From assembly GCA_003281365.1 (NCBI GenBank), contig QCCF01000004.1:46835-110834 (forward strand): a stretch of 64,000 bases of DNA. Reading direction: 5' to 3'. Made by a program: the position numbers and the translations under genes. Origin of the DNA: Prochlorococcus sp. AG-347-K18 (lineage in GTDB: Bacteria; Cyanobacteriota; Cyanobacteriia; PCC-6307; Cyanobiaceae). The notes under the pieces were generated by a model, which saw only the letters and a list, made by a program, of their open reading frames with translations, was not told the DNA's origin and made no database searches. Positions 62,639 through 64,000 of the stretch are shown piece after piece. Position 1 is the stretch's first letter, and the number at the start of each line of letters is the position of its first letter.

Positions 62639-63388
62639 ATGTCCAATACAGATTCATTATCAGGCAAAGTTGCTTTAATCACTGGAGCTAGCAGAGGAAT
62701 TGGTAAAGAAATTGCTTTAGAATTAAGCCGCTTAGGAGCAGAAGTTTTTATTAATTACTCTTCTTCTGATGAAAAAGCTGAAGAAGTTGTAAATTCAATA
62801 AAAAATTCGGGCGGTAAAGCTCATAAATTAAAATTTGATGTTTCAAAAGAGGATTCTGTCAGTTTAGCTTTTGAAGAAATAATCAAAATTAATGGCACCA
62901 TTGATATCCTCATTAACAATGCTGGCATTACTAGAGATGGACTATTGATGAGAATGAAATCGGAACAATGGGATGAAGTACTCAATACAAACTTAAAAGG
63001 AGTTTTTCTTTGTACAAAATATGCTTCAAAATTTATGATGAAAAAAAGAAGTGGTAGCATCGTAAATATTTCATCTGTTGTTGGAATAATTGGTAATCCC
63101 GGACAAGCAAATTATTCTGCGGCCAAAGCTGGAGTTATTGGATTTACCAAAACTTGCGCCAAAGAATTTGCTTCAAGAGGTATAAATGTAAACGCAATAG
63201 CTCCAGGTTTCATAGAGACAGAGATGACTGAAAAACTTAATACTGAAGAGATTCTTAAAATTATTCCTCTAGGGAAATTAGGAAGTTGTACTCAAATCGC
63301 AAACTTAGTTTCATTCTTAGTTTCAAGTAATGCAGGAAGTTACATTACAGGGCAGACAATCAGTATAGACGGGGGTATGAGTATTTAA
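62639..63388 (+). CDS. fabG: 3-oxoacyl-[ACP] reductase
   Basis: KVALITGASRGIGKEIA; NNAGITRDGLLMRM; NYSAAKAGVIGFTK. Confidence 0.96.
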   Translation: MSNTDSLSGKVALITGASRGIGKEIALELSRLGAEVFINYSSSDEKAEEVVNSIKNSGGKAHKLKFDVSKEDSVSLAFEEIIKINGTIDILINNAGITRDGLLMRMKSEQWDEVLNTNLKGVFLCTKYASKFMMKKRSGSIVNISSVVGIIGNPGQANYSAAKAGVIGFTKTCAKEFASRGINVNAIAPGFIETEMTEKLNTEEILKIIPLGKLGSCTQIANLVSFLVSSNAGSYITGQTISIDGGMSI

Positions 63389-63568
63389 TTATGTACTTTC
63401 ATAAGGCTGACCCAATTCATCCCTTAACCTTCTAATTTTTTGTAAAAGTTTTAGTCTTCGACTTCTAGCAGTTAATGTCAAAAAAAATCTTAAAGGAAAG
63501 TATATTAGTGTCATAGCAATCGCGAGGATTGCGGTAAGAGTAAAAATAAGATTATTTGTTTCTTCCAT
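63389..63568 (-). CDS. 59-aa single-TM hypothetical protein (absent from ORF track)
   Basis: MEETNNLIFTLTAILAIAMTLIYFPLRFFLTLTARSRRLKLLQKIRRLRDELGQPYEST; fills the gap abutting fabG. Confidence 0.7.
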   Translation of the reverse strand: MEETNNLIFTLTAILAIAMTLIYFPLRFFLTLTARSRRLKLLQKIRRLRDELGQPYEST

Positions 63569-63699
63569 AACTTAAAGATACTCTTATTTGAGTTAATTTG
63601 TATGACTCATTAATAGAAATTCGGCTTTCCCCACTTAATTAAATATCCCTTAAAAATGATTCTATGGGAGATTAGAATAAGATTAAAGATCCAGTAAAC

Positions 63700-64000
63700 A
63701 TGGCTAAACAGTTAAGTTTTTCTAATGAATCAAGAGAAGCGCTTGAAAAAGGTGTAAATTTCGTGGCCAATGCAGTAAAGGTTACTATTGGGCCAAAAGC
63801 AAAAAACGTTGTAATAGAAAAGAAATTTGGTTCACCGGATATAGTAAGAGATGGATCTACAGTCGCTAAAGAGATCGAGATTGAAAACCCTATTTCTAAT
63901 TTAGGTGCAAAATTAATAGAACAAGTTGCAACCAAGACAAAAGAGACTGCAGGTGATGGAACAACAACAGCAACCATTTTGACTCAGAAGATGGTTCAGG
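63700..64000 (+). CDS. groEL: Chaperonin GroEL (60 kDa), truncated by window edge
   Basis: [44 protein letters not shown]...[11 protein letters not shown]. Confidence 0.95.
   Translation, partial: MAKQLSFSNESREALEKGVNFVANAVKVTIGPKAKNVVIEKKFGSPDIVRDGSTVAKEIEIENPISNLGAKLIEQVATKTKETAGDGTTTATILTQKMVQ

Noticed and set aside
63672-63977. 101-aa minus-strand ORF opposite groEL
   Set aside because: Antisense of a highly conserved coding sequence

Overview
AT-rich, gene-dense cyanobacterial chromosome segment. Gene content (psb27, petC-petA, psaF-psaJ, a high-light-inducible protein, hemL/hemC/hemH, scattered cobalamin genes) and the compact A/T-rich genes point to a streamlined high-light-adapted Prochlorococcus; that assignment is by recognition, not by search. 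I support about 70 protein genes (hemH truncated at the left edge, groEL at the right edge) and two tRNAs (Trp-CCA, Asp-GUC). Two small genes are missing from the ORF track: psaJ and a 59-aa membrane protein. I see no CRISPR array, transposon, prophage or rRNA; the only mobile-type gene is a lone tyrosine recombinase. The observations I rate highest are: (1) two family I pyrophosphatase genes, one of which has lost at least two expected active-site residues but stays in a tight operon; (2) a bitopic coiled-coil-like protein directly upstream of ftsI that is a positional and topological candidate for a cyanobacterial FtsL; (3) a strong psaFJ terminator hairpin whose sequence also encodes the last residues of convergent gmk; (4) a 14-bp palindrome just upstream of an uncharacterised helix-turn-helix gene; (5) Psb27 without any cysteine for lipidation; (6) an in-frame 21-bp tandem repeat encoding a His-rich loop in a COG0523 GTPase. 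All functional calls come from reading motifs by eye; no homology search was run.
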